Shown: positions 63,863 through 64,000 of the stretch, piece after piece
Position numbering within the stretch: the first letter of the stretch is position 1
Layout: each line of letters starts with the position of its first letter
NCBI RefSeq assembly: GCF_964019385.1
Contig: NC_088649.1
Span: forward strand, 24,892,802-24,956,801
Direction: 5' to 3'
Length of the DNA stretch: 64,000 nucleotides
DNA from: Sycon ciliatum
Lineage: Eukaryota; Porifera; Calcarea; Leucosolenida; Sycettidae
Translations under genes and position numbers: made by a program
The notes under the pieces: generated by a model
Told to the model about the DNA's origin: nothing
Seen by the model: the letters and a program-made list of their open reading frames with translations, nothing else
The model's database searches: none

Positions 63863-64000
63863 ATGTTATGGTGCATACTCCCAACCTGACCACCATCTTC
63901 ATGCAGTATGTCGTCCATAATTTGGAAGCAGAGGTGGAGTACTACGACCAGGTGGCAGACGAGTGGTTTGAAACGCATAACTTCACGGTCGGCCTCAACC
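63863..64000 (+). CDS. Candidate host exon H, runs off the window
   Basis: Acceptor cgcctactacag, then open to the window end in one frame, entry phase 1: VMVHTPNLTTIFMQYVVHNL, EAEVEYYDQVADEWFETHNF, TVGLN. Normal protein composition, two N-glycosylation sites (NLT, NFT). No domain recognised. The entry phase matches the exit of the EGF exon, though the EGF would expect the next exon to begin with a Cys-completing G. 62,900-63,860 otherwise holds repeats and AT-rich sequence. Confidence 0.45.

Overview
The window is eukaryotic and metazoan-looking: no operons, very long introns, and short symmetric exons for leucine-rich repeats and EGF modules. Most of the DNA is retroelement. The mix of Penelope-like elements (PLEs), hammerhead-ribozyme repeats, a DIRS/Ngaro-like element, CR1-group LINEs, a chromovirus, mag-like Ty3/gypsy elements and a Gmr1-like element fits a marine invertebrate (sponge, cnidarian, echinoderm, mollusc or similar). 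The sequence alone does not settle the phylum.

Region by region. 0-5.4 kb: a dispersed repeat, a broken LINE, a solo ribozyme repeat, two PLE pieces (one a ~1 kb palindrome), a tRNA-derived SINE and two further palindromes. 5.78-8.72 kb: thirteen head-to-tail 226-bp units, each with a canonical type I hammerhead ribozyme on the minus strand; this is an animal 'retrozyme' array and the most striking object here. 8.8-10.15 kb: a PLE remnant with a GIY-YIG endonuclease domain, bounded by inverted arms that each carry another hammerhead. 11.4-15.2 kb: a broken mag-like Ty3/gypsy element. 15.9-17.6 kb: two LINE or RT fragments. 17.6-20.3 kb: three 72-nt LRR exons of a plus-strand host gene. 20.5-25.75 kb: a LINE split by a DIRS-like element, with a ~220-bp LINE segment duplicated on both sides. 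25.98-31.0 kb: two more candidate host exons and a broken LINE. 31-41.7 kb: MITEs, minisatellites, a third PLE fragment, dispersed repeats and a calcium-binding EGF exon (39,865-39,987). 41.76-46.80 kb: a young chromovirus. 46.8-51.1 kb: a two-ORF LINE that looks whole. 51.2-52.4 kb: the 5' part of a second, divergently oriented LINE. 52.4-61.6 kb: a mag-like gypsy element split by a Gmr1-like element and by a ~1 kb piece holding a MITE. 61.6-64 kb: a possible signal-peptide exon, a short EGF exon and a final open exon running off the window.

The host exons on the plus strand (LRR x3, exon at 25,977, Cys-rich exon at 30,917, cbEGF at 39,865, EGF at 62,482, exon at 63,863) have splice phases that agree from one to the next. 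They may belong to one extracellular or membrane LRR-EGF gene of more than 46 kb, inflated by nested retroelements. That joining is inference; exon-level evidence is strongest for the LRR and cbEGF exons.

Ribozyme theme: besides the 13 array copies and one solo copy, I read two canonical hammerheads in the PLE at 8.8-10.1 kb, one slightly degenerate copy in the PLE at 36.2 kb, and two motifs with intact core but weak stem II at 18.25 and 61.1 kb. PLEs are known to carry hammerheads, and animal retrozymes are thought to be mobilised by PLE machinery, so the array next to a PLE is coherent.
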